DNA of 64,000 nucleotides from Pediococcus acidilactici DSM 20284. Its GTDB lineage: Bacteria > Bacillota > Bacilli > Lactobacillales > Lactobacillaceae. Position numbers and translations under genes: made by a program. This document shows, in pieces, positions 63,937 to 64,000 of the stretch; the stretch's first letter is position 1; each line of letters opens with the position of its first letter. Location of the stretch: positions 598,126-662,125 of the forward strand of contig NZ_GL397067.1 of NCBI RefSeq assembly GCF_000146325.1. Direction: 5' to 3'. The notes beneath the pieces are model-generated. The model was given only the letters and a program-made list of their open reading frames with translations, made no database searches and had not been told where the DNA came from.

Positions 63937-64000
63937 CTGTGCTAACTTACGTTATCACTTGAGAAAACTTTTGTCCTCTCAAAACTGAATAATATCTACC
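63937..64000 (-). other. 23S-5S spacer (partial)
   Basis: This AT-rich stretch upstream of 5S contains TTCAGTTTTGAGAGGAC, a sequence typical of rRNA operon spacers in lactobacilli. The 23S gene must lie just beyond the right edge. Confidence 0.6.

Overview
The window is chromosomal core sequence from a low-to-mid GC lactic acid bacterium, most probably a member of the Lactobacillaceae. The evidence is the gene order (mraZ-rsmH-ftsL-pbp-mraY-murD-murG-ftsQ-ftsA-ftsZ-yggT-ylmH-divIVA-ileS; spx-mecA-coiA-spxH; rpoY-rnjA), a T-box leader, AGGAGG-type ribosome binding sites with many TTG/GTG starts, a small DUF4044 membrane protein next to mraZ, and a LysM-NlpC/P60 wall hydrolase with a Ser/Ala-rich linker. 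The genus is not resolved from sequence alone. Most genes and the ribosomal RNA end of the window are read leftwards, so I infer that the replication origin lies to the right. I saw no insertion sequence, prophage, CRISPR array or plasmid gene.

Layout. 1-4.4 kb: DNA-uptake genes comEA-comEB-comEC running into holA, which is cut by the left edge. 4.4-10.1 kb: coaD, rsmD, ylbG, ftsW, typA, an inositol-phosphatase-like gene and yktA. 10.2-13.3 kb: def, an unknown anchored protein, and rpoY-rnjA. 13.5-15.3 kb: a secreted wall hydrolase with a WalR-like box upstream. 15.3-18.9 kb: the fructose operon fruR-fruK-fruA with a phased operator. 19.3-30 kb: a permease, prs, and a long RNA-modification/metabolism cluster (csp, nudF, mtnN, cysteine desulfurase, mnmA, TPR protein, recD2). 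30-46.6 kb: the division and cell wall (dcw) cluster, ending with a T-box-controlled ileS. 46.8-51.8 kb: DUF4044 gene, a 226-bp repeat element, ftsK, trmL behind a candidate attenuator, an AI-2E-family permease and an orphan PTS IIA protein. 51.9-57.3 kb: lactonase, cutC, mgtE, a pseudouridine synthase, nadK and relQ. 57.4-60.8 kb: spxH, coiA, mecA and spx. 61-62.7 kb: a metallo-hydrolase and two unknown genes. 62.8-64 kb: ten tRNA genes and 5S rRNA at the end of an rRNA operon.

How it fits together. The dcw operon makes lipid II (MraY, MurD, MurG) and the septal machine (FtsL, PBP2x, FtsQ, FtsA, FtsZ, DivIVA). FtsW and FtsK are encoded elsewhere in the window. sepF, normally between ftsZ and yggT, is absent there and replaced by a 75-nt gap with a strong hairpin. 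Competence-linked genes (comE, coiA, mecA, spx, spxH) sit at both ends of the window. The cysteine desulfurase probably supplies sulfur to MnmA for tRNA thiolation.

The most interesting signals are regulatory: a structured leader with a terminator only about 30 nt before the trmL start; five exactly 10-bp-spaced TTCA-like cores upstream of fruR; three 10-bp-spaced GTGG boxes upstream of mraZ; an exact WalR-type direct repeat; a diverged pair of intergenic repeat elements; and a terminator hairpin inside the tRNA cluster just before tRNA-Cys. No wholly new multigene system was recognised.
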